Part shown: positions 6,845 through 12,983 of the stretch, in pieces | How positions within the stretch are numbered: position 1 is the first letter of the stretch | Layout of the letters: every line of letters starts with the position of its first letter | Source: an uncultured Methanofollis sp. | Lineage (GTDB): Archaea > Halobacteriota > Methanomicrobia > Methanomicrobiales > Methanofollaceae | Reading direction: 5' to 3' | DNA length: 14,913 nt | Assembly (NCBI RefSeq): GCF_937919355.1 | Contig: NZ_CALFSA010000049.1 | Location: 1-14,913 of the forward strand | Notes under the pieces: model-generated | Seen by the model: the letters and a program-made list of their open reading frames with translations, nothing else | What the model was told of the DNA's origin: nothing | Databases searched by the model: none | Translations under genes and position numbers: made by a program

Positions 6845-8017
6845 TTACCTCCATGTCTTGACGGCGAGGATGATGGTCCCTCCGCCGGCGAGGTGTTCTG
6901 CGAGCGCGTATCCGGCCGCAAGGTCTGCGGCCCGTCTCCCGGCAAGGCCGGGGTAGTCCCCGACAAGCACGGTGGCGTCGGGGCGGACGGCGTCGACCGT
7001 CGCCGCCACCTCCTTCTCGGGGAAACCTTCGCAGATGGTCTGCGACTCCGTCCCGATGACCAGGACGACCGGGGCCTTCCCGTCGAGGGCGCGGGCATAG
7101 GCGACGGCGTCGAGGGCGACCTGCCGGCATGCGCCGCTGCTTGCGACGTCGACGACAAGGGTGCCGCCTCTCCACGAGGCCGCCATCCTGCCGGGGAGGG
7201 GCCGGAAACAGGCAAGGCCCGACGGGTCGGCGCCGAGGAGAGAGGCCGCCGCCGCGGCGAGTTGAAGGGGCGTCCGGTATCCGTCGAGGGCGAGGAGGGG
7301 GTTCTCGAACTGTCCTTCGACCCCGCCGGAGCGGTAGGTGCAGACCGTCCCCGCAACCGCGGCGATCTCGCCGGCGTCGCGGGCGGACGGAACGCTCACG
7401 CCCGGCGGGACGAGCGCCCGCGGAGCACGGGCGAGGGAGCGCACCTTCTCGGCAAAGGCGTGCTTCTTCCCGGCGGCGAAGAGGTAGTCGTCCCCGGAGG
7501 TGAGGACGGCAAGGTCGCCGGCGCCGGAGACGCCGAGGGACTCCTCGGCGACGCACCACCCGCCGATCTTTCTCGCCTCCGCGGCGGCGGCGAGCGTCGA
7601 GGCCGGGGTGATCGAGCGTTTCCCGAGGAGACGCCTCTCGGGATAGACAAACGTGCCCATCGAGGTGTGGAGGACGCCCGGACCCGGCAGGACGTGGGCG
7701 AGGGCCGCCGCGGTCGTCGTCTTGCCGCGCGTGCCGGTGATCTCGACGAAGGGCGAGGGCCTCCCCCCTGCAAGGAGGAGCAGGCCCACGGCCTCGTGGT
7801 GGGTGATGGCCCGCGGCGCCCGCCCGAGCAGGGGGTGGGCCGGGTCGAGGTGGACCGGGGCAACGACGAGGTCGTAGCGCCTTTTCGTCGCCTCCTCCGC
7901 GGGTATCCCCTCGATCCCCCGGTAGACGTCCACCGCATCGACCTCGTGCCCCGCCGCCGCCAGCGCCTCAGCAAGCACGGCGCCGCCGTGGATGGTGTCG
8001 AGGACGAGTATCTTCAT
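6845..8017 (-). CDS. cfbE: coenzyme F430 synthase, Mur ligase-like
   Basis: CfbE is a Mur-ligase-like ATP-dependent enzyme that activates the g-propionate side chain of seco-F430 and closes the six-membered carbocyclic F ring, giving F430, the cofactor of methyl-coenzyme M reductase. The protein of 390 residues starts MKILVLDTIHGG. It has the Mur ATP-binding loop EITGTRGKTTT (Lys99), followed by central and C-terminal Mur-like regions with GYRTPLQLAAAAASLLGAD and a C-terminal Rossmann-like segment ending ILAVKTWR. An upstream GTG at 8023 overlaps the cfbA stop as GTGA. The ATG at 8017 is preferred as the better initiation codon, and no strong Shine-Dalgarno sequence separates them. Its stop is one base from the cfbD start. 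Confidence 0.93.
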   Translation of the reverse strand: MKILVLDTIHGGAVLAEALAAAGHEVDAVDVYRGIEGIPAEEATKRRYDLVVAPVHLDPAHPLLGRAPRAITHHEAVGLLLLAGGRPSPFVEITGTRGKTTTAAALAHVLPGPGVLHTSMGTFVYPERRLLGKRSITPASTLAAAAEARKIGGWCVAEESLGVSGAGDLAVLTSGDDYLFAAGKKHAFAEKVRSLARAPRALVPPGVSVPSARDAGEIAAVAGTVCTYRSGGVEGQFENPLLALDGYRTPLQLAAAAASLLGADPSGLACFRPLPGRMAASWRGGTLVVDVASSGACRQVALDAVAYARALDGKAPVVLVIGTESQTICEGFPEKEVAATVDAVRPDATVLVGDYPGLAGRRAADLAAGYALAEHLAGGGTIILAVKTWR

Positions 8018-8019
8018 CT

Positions 8020-8424
8020 TCACACGTTCGATTTGAGCGCCGCCTCGGCGTTCTTGACCATCAGGTCGGCGAGGAGGGGGTCGCTCCCGATCGGGTCGGC
8101 GTAGAGGAGGGGGATGGCGCCGGCGGCGTGGGCGAAGGTACCCTTCTTCCCGCCCTCAGGGAGACCGAGGAGTTCGGGGATGTCCTGGAGGATGTGGACG
8201 CCCTTTGCCAGGAAGAGGGGGACGACGACGAGACTGTCGATCTCGTCCTTCTTGAAGAGGTCGAGAGTCTCCTCGACGGTGGGTGCGTTCATGCTCATGA
8301 AACCGGGGCGGACCAGGTACTCAGGGTGCTTCTCGGCGATGATCGCCGCCGTCTTCTCGATGAGTTCCTTGTTGTAGGGGAGTTTGCTGCCGTGGCCGAC
8401 AAGTAACAATCCGGTTCGCTTCAT
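8020..8424 (-). CDS. cfbA: sirohydrochlorin nickelochelatase, short CbiX type
   Basis: CfbA inserts Ni2+ into sirohydrochlorin, the first committed step of F430 synthesis; the family can also insert Co2+ for cobalamin. The protein of 134 residues is the single-domain homodimeric archaeal form. The two metal-binding histidines are visible: His11 in LLVGHGSKLPYN and His77 in FLAKGVHILQDIPE. The frame is open upstream to 8733, but that part is antisense to the divergent nuclease gene. ATG 8424 (MKRTGLLL) is chosen because an AT-rich box A-like element lies about 29 bases upstream. It is the first gene of the operon and overlaps a possible GTG start of cfbE by GTGA. Confidence 0.94.
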   Translation of the reverse strand: MKRTGLLLVGHGSKLPYNKELIEKTAAIIAEKHPEYLVRPGFMSMNAPTVEETLDLFKKDEIDSLVVVPLFLAKGVHILQDIPELLGLPEGGKKGTFAHAAGAIPLLYADPIGSDPLLADLMVKNAEAALKSNV

Positions 8425-8446
8425 ATAATACAGTGTACTACCTTTG

Positions 8447-8458
8447 CTCCTTAAAAGT
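8447..8458 (-). promoter_or_regulatory. candidate box A of the cfb operon
   Basis: The minus strand reads AATACTTTTAAG in the 78-base divergent gap between cfbA and the nuclease gene. Its centre is about 28 bases from the cfbA ATG, so the cfb mRNA would be almost leaderless. No clear inverted repeat for a nickel regulator is seen. The plus-strand promoter of the nuclease gene is less obvious. Confidence 0.4.
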
Positions 8459-8502
8459 ATTACCGATTGGTTTTTCGCACCCCCCGTCGAGAGTGAATAC
8501 AG

Positions 8503-8955
8503 ATGGGTGACTTCGAACTGGACATCGTCCACTGCGTCAACGCATTCTTCGAGGGCCACGCCCTCCAGGGTTTCGCCTACCGCCTCAAACAGCACAAGTA
8601 CTCGACGCAGTACGTTGACGTCCTCGTCGACTCCCTCGACCCCCGCTACTACTGCGCCATCGAGTGCAAGTCCCTCAAGGGGAAGAAGATCTACTTCACC
8701 CAGCACTTCCACGAGGACAAAAACGGCGTCCACCAGGTCGACGCCATCACCGAGTTCCTCAGGCGGACAGGACGGCGGGGCTACCTGGCGGTCGAGTTCC
8801 GGGGGGGGAGCGGGCGGAAGAACGAGGCATACCTTATGCCCTGGGAGACCCTGCTCACCTACTGGGGGTCTGAGGTCGGGATTCCCATCGACGATTTCTC
8901 TTCAGGCATCCCGCTGGAACGGCAGAGTGATGCCTATGTCATCAATGGTCTTTAA
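8503..8955 (+). CDS. PD-(D/E)XK nuclease family protein, Hjc-like
   Basis: This 150-residue cytoplasmic protein has the core of the PD-(D/E)XK nuclease fold: Asp39 in QYVDVLVDS and Glu54-Cys-Lys56 in YYCAIECKSLKGKKIYF. A later QVDAITEFLRRTGRRGYLAVEF segment resembles the archaeal Holliday junction resolvase Hjc, which is similar in length. Hjc cuts four-way DNA junctions during recombination. The C-terminal 35 residues (from MPWETLL) extend past a minimal Hjc. GAGAGTGA upstream of ATG 8503 is a partial Shine-Dalgarno match. It is divergent from cfbA and 41 bases ahead of the marker 9 gene. The nuclease superfamily is well supported; junction resolution specifically is inference. Confidence 0.7.
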   Translation: MGDFELDIVHCVNAFFEGHALQGFAYRLKQHKYSTQYVDVLVDSLDPRYYCAIECKSLKGKKIYFTQHFHEDKNGVHQVDAITEFLRRTGRRGYLAVEFRGGSGRKNEAYLMPWETLLTYWGSEVGIPIDDFSSGIPLERQSDAYVINGL

Positions 8956-8996
8956 CACAAGTGCTTTGAGATGGGGTGGCGAATATTGGGAGAAGC

Positions 8997-10133
8997 ATGA
9001 TCGAGTATTACGAGCGCTGCGGACTGATCGTCAACGACCAGGTGGTGAAGACCCCGGTGGTCATTGCATCGATGGCCGGGGTGACGGACGCCGCCTATGT
9101 GCTGGCCCGCAAGGAGCATATCGGCGCCGCGTTCATCGGCGGATACTCCATCGATGAGGAGACGATGGCGGCGAGCAGGTCGATGGCGGCGGAGGGGCGG
9201 GCGGAGTTCCTCTACGACGACCCTGTCGCCGAACTGAAGGCCCAGGTCGCCGCCCTGCAGGGGAGCGGGGTCGTCCTCGGGCTGAACCTGAGGGGGAGCA
9301 GTCCAGCCTCCTATGCGGCTATCGCCGGGGAGATCGGCGACTCCGTCGTCTACGAGGTCGACGCCCACTGCCGGCAACCGGCGATGACGGCGCTCGGGTG
9401 CGGCGAGGCCCTCCTCCGCGACGCACACCGCCTCATGGAGACGGTGCGGGCGCTCAAGGCTGAGGGCGTCACCGTCTCGGTGAAGGTCAGGGCCGGGGTC
9501 ACCGGCGACGACCGCCGTCTCGCCCGTCTCCTCTGGAAGGCCGGGGCCGACATCATCCACGTCGACCTGATGGACTTCGGCTACGCCCGCCTGCGGCAGA
9601 TCAGGAATGCATGTCCGCTGACTCTCATCGCGAACAACTCGATCACCTCCTTCGATAGTGCGATGGAGATGTTCGCCCACGGCGCCGACATGGTCTCGAT
9701 GGCCAGGCGGTCTGACGAGCGGACTCTCGCCGGGATCGACGCCGCGATCCAGAGGAAGGCCGAGGAGAGCGGGTGGTACAACGCCCCGAAACAACTCTGC
9801 CGCGGCGGTGATATCAGGTCCCTCGCCTTCTGCTGCATGCCGGTGAAGCACTGCCCCCTGCTCCCCTTCCTGGAGAGCATCGGGCTTTCTCGCGAGGACT
9901 ACATGCGGATCAAGAGGGAGGCGGTCGACGGGACGCCGATCGAGGGCGGGAAGACGACGTGTTTCGGCTCTCTCGCCTTCTGCTGCAAGTCGAGTTCGCC
10001 CTGCATGCTCAGGGAGATCTCGGTAAAGGCGGCGGGTCTCTCGGGTCCGGAGTATATGCGGGAGAAGCGCCGTCTTGCCGGGGAGATCATGGAGCGGGTG
10101 TTTGATGGAGTGCCGGGCGAAGACGAGAACTGA
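8997..10133 (+). CDS. TIM-barrel protein with C-terminal methanogenesis marker 9 domain
   Basis: Residues about 1-250 of this 378-residue protein form a TIM barrel like the NifR3/dihydrouridine synthase group (TPVVIASMAGVTDAAYVLAR, LGLNLRG, VSVKVRAGVTGDDRR, ADIIHVDLMDFGYARLRQ, HGADMVSMARRSD). The C-terminal 110 residues match the methanogenesis marker 9 domain, which from memory is restricted to methanogens. Eight cysteines are visible: a lone Cys followed by FCC-x5-C (LCRGGD..., FCCMPVKHC), then the same again (TTCFGS..., FCCKSSSPC). They suggest metal or Fe-S binding. The function is unknown, and catalytic dihydrouridine synthase activity is not established. ATG 8997 with GGGAG upstream is preferred; GTG 8976 would add seven residues. 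The 3' end overlaps the CitG-like gene by 29 bases. Confidence 0.85.
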   Translation: MIEYYERCGLIVNDQVVKTPVVIASMAGVTDAAYVLARKEHIGAAFIGGYSIDEETMAASRSMAAEGRAEFLYDDPVAELKAQVAALQGSGVVLGLNLRGSSPASYAAIAGEIGDSVVYEVDAHCRQPAMTALGCGEALLRDAHRLMETVRALKAEGVTVSVKVRAGVTGDDRRLARLLWKAGADIIHVDLMDFGYARLRQIRNACPLTLIANNSITSFDSAMEMFAHGADMVSMARRSDERTLAGIDAAIQRKAEESGWYNAPKQLCRGGDIRSLAFCCMPVKHCPLLPFLESIGLSREDYMRIKREAVDGTPIEGGKTTCFGSLAFCCKSSSPCMLREISVKAAGLSGPEYMREKRRLAGEIMERVFDGVPGEDEN

Positions 10134-10926
10134 CCTCGCCCAGATGGCGATGATGCTCGAGGTCTGTGCCTCCCCGAAACCGGGGAACGTGGACCGCGGG
10201 CACGACTATCCTGACACGCGCCTTGAGCACTTCCTCGCCTCGACTATCTTCGCCCGCCCGGCGCTGGAGAGGGCTGAAAGGGAGGGGGCGGGCCTCGGCG
10301 CTCTCATCGAGGAGGCGGTGGTGGACACGAACTGTCACTCGGGCGGGAACACGCATTTCGGGGCGTTCATCCTCCTGATGCCCCTCGTGGCGGGCGGGGG
10401 CGCAGACGGGGCGGGGCGTCTCGTGCGGGAGACGACTGTCGAGGACGCGGTCGCTTTCTACCGGGCTTTCGGGGCGACCCAGGTTCGGGTGCTTGCGAAG
10501 GACGAGATCGACGTGAACGACCCGGCCGCGGCGGCGGTGCTCAGGGAGAGGGGCATGACGCTCTACGACGTGATGGCTTACTCGGCGGAGAGGGACATGG
10601 TGGCGCGGGAGTGGACGAACGGGTTCGCCCTCTGCCGCGAGACGAAAGACCTCCTCATCGCCCACGGCGCCGGGAAGGCGTCGATCGTGGCGGCGTTCCT
10701 CGACCTGCTCTGCACGTACCCGGACACGTTTGTCGCAAAGAAGTTCGGCCCCGCTGTCGCGGAGGAGACGGTCGGCCGCGCCCGCGAGGTGAAGGCCGGG
10801 AAGGTCTCCCTCGCCGCTTTCGACGAGGAGTGTCTTGCCGCGGGGGTGAACCCGGGGTCTCTTGCCGATATCATGATCGCGGGGATCTTCCTCGCCCTGC
10901 TGGAGGGGTGGTCGTGGGATTCCTGA
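10105..10926 (+). CDS. CitG/MdcB-like (triphosphoribosyl-dephospho-CoA synthase family) protein
   Basis: This 273-residue protein belongs to the CitG family (PF01874). Recognisable motifs are the N-terminal ASPKPGNVDRGHDYPDTR, with residues typical of nucleotide and ribosyl handling, then NCHSGGNTHFGAFILLMPL around residues 80-97, and a mostly helical remainder. In bacteria CitG makes the prosthetic-group precursor of citrate lyase from ATP and dephospho-CoA. No citrate or malonate lyase gene is nearby, and methanogens do not need one, so a different ATP-dependent ribosyl-transfer role is likely. The ATG at 10105 lies inside the marker 9 gene. Its 3' end overlaps the DUF447 gene by 13 bases, so all three are translationally linked. 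The family is firm; the function is unknown. Confidence 0.82.
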   Translation: MECRAKTRTDLAQMAMMLEVCASPKPGNVDRGHDYPDTRLEHFLASTIFARPALERAEREGAGLGALIEEAVVDTNCHSGGNTHFGAFILLMPLVAGGGADGAGRLVRETTVEDAVAFYRAFGATQVRVLAKDEIDVNDPAAAAVLRERGMTLYDVMAYSAERDMVAREWTNGFALCRETKDLLIAHGAGKASIVAAFLDLLCTYPDTFVAKKFGPAVAEETVGRAREVKAGKVSLAAFDEECLAAGVNPGSLADIMIAGIFLALLEGWSWDS

Positions 10927-11471
10927 ACGAGGGGATCAACGAGGTGATAGCGACGACGGGCGGAAATGCCGCACCGATGGGGATCATCTGCCGGAACGGC
11001 GCCCTTTCGATGGTCCTCTTCAGGGGTTCGCACACCGAGGCGAATATCAGGAAGAACGGGTGGGTGGTCGCAAACCTCACCCGCGATCCCGTGGTCTGGG
11101 TGAAGACGGCCTTCGACGACCTGCCCCCCGGCGACTTCGCGGCGGTGGAGGCGGGGGGACGGCGGGTGGAGCGCCTGAAGGAATGCGATGGCTGGGCGGC
11201 CTTTGCCGCGACGGTGGAGCACGAGACGGCGGAGACGGTCTTTGTGGCGCTCGAACCTCTCGGGGAGGGGGTCGTCGCCGGCACGTCGCTCCGGGCGCAC
11301 AACCGCGGTTTCGCCGGGATCGTCGAGGCGGCGGTTCACGGCACGCGCTATGTGCTGACCCGCGACCCCGCGCTGAAGGCCCTCATCGACCACCACCTCG
11401 CAATCGTGCGGAAGTGCGGCGGGCCGCGGGAGAGAGAGGCGGCGGCGGCGCTTGAGGAATATATACAATAA
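10914..11471 (+). CDS. DUF447 family protein, probable FMN-binding split barrel
   Basis: This 185-residue protein has the normal length and pattern of DUF447 (PF04289), a family whose structurally known archaeal members bind FMN (from memory). It begins MGFLNEGINEVIATTGGNAA and contains APMGIICRNG, SMVLFRGSHTEANIR and NGWVVANLTRDP, the expected split-barrel strands. A helical C-terminal region then ends AAALEEYIQ. GTG 10914 is chosen because GGAGG (10902-10906) lies 7 bases upstream; GTG 10908 is too close to it. It overlaps the CitG-like gene by 13 bases and closes the operon, with 36 bases to the convergent hicA. Reaction and substrate are unknown. Confidence 0.85.
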   Translation: MGFLNEGINEVIATTGGNAAPMGIICRNGALSMVLFRGSHTEANIRKNGWVVANLTRDPVVWVKTAFDDLPPGDFAAVEAGGRRVERLKECDGWAAFAATVEHETAETVFVALEPLGEGVVAGTSLRAHNRGFAGIVEAAVHGTRYVLTRDPALKALIDHHLAIVRKCGGPREREAAAALEEYIQ

Positions 11472-11507
11472 TCCATGAACAGATCGCCGCCACTTCCAGG
11501 GGAGCGG

Positions 11508-11744
11508 TCAGGGAAGTTCATCCAGGATCTGCATGAACTGATCTTTTGTCGGTCCGGTATCTCTGATGATCGTCCGGAGAAGTCCTCTCCCTATCACCTC
11601 TCCTTCATGGACAGGAACGACGGTCACTCTTCCATCGGGGTGCTTGAGGATGACGTGACTGCCTCTCTGTCTGAGCGGTTCAAAACCTATTTTCTGGAGG
11701 GCTTTAACGATTTTTCTTCCATCAGCAGCCCTCAACTTCGACAA
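11508..11744 (-). CDS. hicA: HicA-family toxin (module 1)
   Basis: HicA toxins are small mRNA interferases with a double-stranded-RNA-binding-like fold and an essential histidine. The 78-residue product begins at TTG 11744 (SKLRAADGRKIVKALQKIGF), has the catalytic His30 in RQRGSHVILKHPDG, and continues VVPVHEGEVIGRGLLRTII. No ATG is available at the conserved N-terminus. GGGGTG lies 4 bases before the TTG, inside hicB, and the genes overlap by 23 bases, so translation is probably coupled and deliberately weak. All family landmarks are present, and it looks intact. Confidence 0.88.
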   Translation of the reverse strand: MSKLRAADGRKIVKALQKIGFEPLRQRGSHVILKHPDGRVTVVPVHEGEVIGRGLLRTIIRDTGPTKDQFMQILDELP

Positions 11745-11937
11745 ATTGCACCCCGATAAACTCCCGGTGTTCGCCGCGATCGACGCCACTCACTTCGATA
11801 TAGAGAGCGATCGCCTCCTTTATCCGTTCCATCAATTCGTCGATGCTTCTCGCCTGTGTGTGGCACCCCGGGAGAGAGGGAACATTTCCAATATAATATC
11901 CGTCTTCGTCTTTTTCGATCACAACACTGAGTTTCAT
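11722..11937 (-). CDS. hicB: HicB-family antitoxin (module 1), short form
   Basis: This 71-residue antitoxin neutralises the overlapping HicA. The degraded RNase H-like HicB fold is recognised from MKLSVVIEKDEDGYYIGNVP, SLPGCHTQARSIDELMERI and KEAIALYIEV. There is no room for the C-terminal helix-turn-helix or ribbon-helix-helix domain carried by longer HicB proteins. GTGAAGGA precedes the ATG at 11937 as a Shine-Dalgarno sequence. A TATA-like GTTATATG lies upstream at 11971-11978. The antitoxin-first order differs from the hicA-first order of E. coli but is common. Confidence 0.88.
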   Translation of the reverse strand: MKLSVVIEKDEDGYYIGNVPSLPGCHTQARSIDELMERIKEAIALYIEVSGVDRGEHREFIGVQFVEVEGC

Positions 11938-11970
11938 GAATCCTTCACGTAAGGGTCATCGATATTTTCT

Positions 11971-11978
11971 CATATAAC
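11971..11978 (-). promoter_or_regulatory. candidate box A of hicBA module 1
   Basis: The minus strand reads GTTATATG about 38 bases upstream of the hicB start, giving a leader of roughly a dozen bases that contains the Shine-Dalgarno sequence. Confidence 0.4.
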
Positions 11979-12038
11979 AGTATGCTCCGGGCTGGGCGTG
12001 TGGTGCGTGTGCGTGGATCGTGAGTCTGCCGCACAAGA

Positions 12039-12108
12039 TCAGATCATGCCCTGCCGCCTCTGTGTGGCGTGCCTGAGAGGGACGGTGTCATCCTTCTGCT
12101 TCTCGCAT
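12039..12108 (-). pseudogene. remnant of a HEPN (DUF86) toxin start
   Basis: At the position where a HEPN toxin normally overlaps its MNT antitoxin gene, ATG 12108 reads MREAEG and stops. One frame over, the DNA reads EKQKDDTVPLRHATQRRQG before a stop at 12041-12039. Removing one base joins MRE to QKDDTVPLRH, which resembles the N-terminus of DUF86/HEPN proteins as I remember them. Everything beyond about 15 codons is missing. I infer a truncated toxin; the match is short and from memory. Confidence 0.35.
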
Positions 12109-12408
12109 AGCAGACCCCGGCGGCGGCAACAACATCGTCCCGGAAATAGCGGCTCTGGTCCCCGGGGGTGAGGAGGTCGATCGTCTTTCCCCCGAACGCA
12201 CGGGAAAGTTCCTCTGCGATCTCGAAGAGACAGAAAAATCCGGGAGTATGGCCTTCGTCGAACTCGACAAGGATATCTATGTCGCTCTCCGGCCCGAAGT
12301 CGTCCCGCAGCACCGACCCGAAGAGAGAGAGAGTTTTCTGATATGATGTTTCCTGCATATCAGCCCGATGGCATCGTACGGAACAGGAACGTGCGGTGTG
12401 CCGGCCAT
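12044..12408 (-). pseudogene. MNT-type nucleotidyltransferase antitoxin, frameshifted
   Basis: MNT proteins adenylylate and silence HEPN RNase toxins. From FGSVLRDDFGPESDIDILVE this frame shows the nucleotidyltransferase signature GS-x10-DxD, then GKTIDLLTPGDQSRYFRDDV, as in intact MntA-type antitoxins. Its N-terminus is abnormal in the long frame. A different frame starting at ATG 12408, after a GAGGGATG Shine-Dalgarno-like sequence, reads AIGLICRKHHIRKLSL, exactly what the family has before FGS. The two frames differ by 2 bases, and the junction is an 11-base CT tract (12323-12333). Removing one CT unit gives one 120-codon gene. An internal ATG at 12358 could still give a shortened product. 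With the toxin gene reduced to a stub, decay is the simplest reading. Confidence 0.65.
12323..12333 (-). repeat. CT dinucleotide tract at the MNT frameshift
   Basis: Eleven alternating bases, CTCTCTCTCTC on the minus strand, lie just before the codons for the FGS motif. A change of one CT unit switches the gene between disrupted and intact, so this is either slippage or a sequencing or assembly error. Confidence 0.6.
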
Positions 12409-12496
12409 TTTTCATCCCTCGTCTTTCCCTTTGCAGTCCCGCTCTATTAAGTGCTCGTGGGGAGAAAGCGTGATCTTCTTCAGATTCTCTTGTCCG

Positions 12497-12736
12497 CTAC
12501 GTATCCCCCGAGGAGATCCATTCCTCTCGTGAGATCCCGGCCTGCTTCAGGACCCGTATCAGGAGGTCCACACCGATCTCAGTATTATGCGGGTTTGGAA
12601 CGGTCAGGACGAGATCCCCTTTGATCATAAAGGGGTGTTTCCCTCCCGAATACGGCCCTTCGAACCCAAAGTGCCTGAGCCTCCGGACGAGATCGTTCCA
12701 CGATACAGGTTGGATTTTACGATCCGGCACCGGCAT
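12497..12736 (-). CDS. hicA: HicA-family toxin (module 2)
   Basis: This 79-residue HicA-like mRNA interferase starts at ATG 12736 (MPVPDRKIQPVSWNDLVRRL). The catalytic histidine is His34 in SGGKHPFMIKGDLVLTVP, followed by HNTEIGVDLLIRVLKQAGIS, the typical C-terminal helix region. It belongs to a different HicA subgroup from modules 1 and 3 (GKHPFM rather than GSHVIL). The start overlaps the 3' end of hicB by 20 bases, with AGGATGG as a weak ribosome site. The product appears intact. Confidence 0.85.
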   Translation of the reverse strand: MPVPDRKIQPVSWNDLVRRLRHFGFEGPYSGGKHPFMIKGDLVLTVPNPHNTEIGVDLLIRVLKQAGISREEWISSGDT

Positions 12737-12977
12737 CCATCCTGGTGGTCTCCTCAATGGTGACCCCGTCAATCGGCGGGATGGACATCCCTCTCCGTAG
12801 CCTGATCACGAGCCAGTCGTCGATGACCTCGCCCAGGTTTTCCCGGCACTCCTCAAGTGTTGCGCCGGTTGCCCAGACCCCCGGCAGACCGGGGACCTCG
12901 CCATAGTACGGTTCGTCGCCCTCGATGATCTCATAGCGGGCGTGGTGCATCGCCGCTCTTATGTATTCGATGATCAT
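12717..12977 (-). CDS. hicB: HicB-family antitoxin (module 2)
   Basis: This 86-residue antitoxin reads MIIEYIRAAMHHARYEIIEG, then DEPYYGEVPGLPGVWATGAT and LEECRENLGEVIDDWLVIRL, the standard HicB core. A short tail (SIPPIDGVTI) lacks a recognisable DNA-binding domain. The start at 12977 is preferred over the later ATG because the IIEYI segment belongs to this subgroup. There is no good Shine-Dalgarno sequence. An AT-poor region with a weak 4-bp inverted repeat GGGA/TCCC (12990-12993 and 13002-13005) precedes it. Confidence 0.86.
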   Translation of the reverse strand: MIIEYIRAAMHHARYEIIEGDEPYYGEVPGLPGVWATGATLEECRENLGEVIDDWLVIRLRRGMSIPPIDGVTIEETTRMDAGAGS

Positions 12978-12983
12978 GTCTGG

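Noticed and set aside
6844..7356. N-terminal extension of the cfbD frame
   Set aside because: The extension is an out-of-frame reading of cfbE (Ser/Pro/Arg-rich); the ATG at 6843 has a strong GGAGG and gives the family N-terminus.
6893..8104. 403-codon plus-strand frame opposite cfbE
   Set aside because: Antisense shadow of cfbE, Arg/Gly-rich, no motif.
8425..8733. N-terminal extension of the cfbA frame
   Set aside because: It crosses the divergent promoter and is antisense to the nuclease gene; CfbA normally starts at MKRTGLLLVGHG.
10087..11468. Long minus-strand frames opposite the CitG-like and DUF447 genes
   Set aside because: His/Arg/Pro-rich shadows; the plus-strand genes have clear family motifs and start signals.
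11971..11984. CATA/TATG inverted repeat upstream of hicBA module 1
   Set aside because: Only four base pairs, within the TATA element; too short to call an operator.
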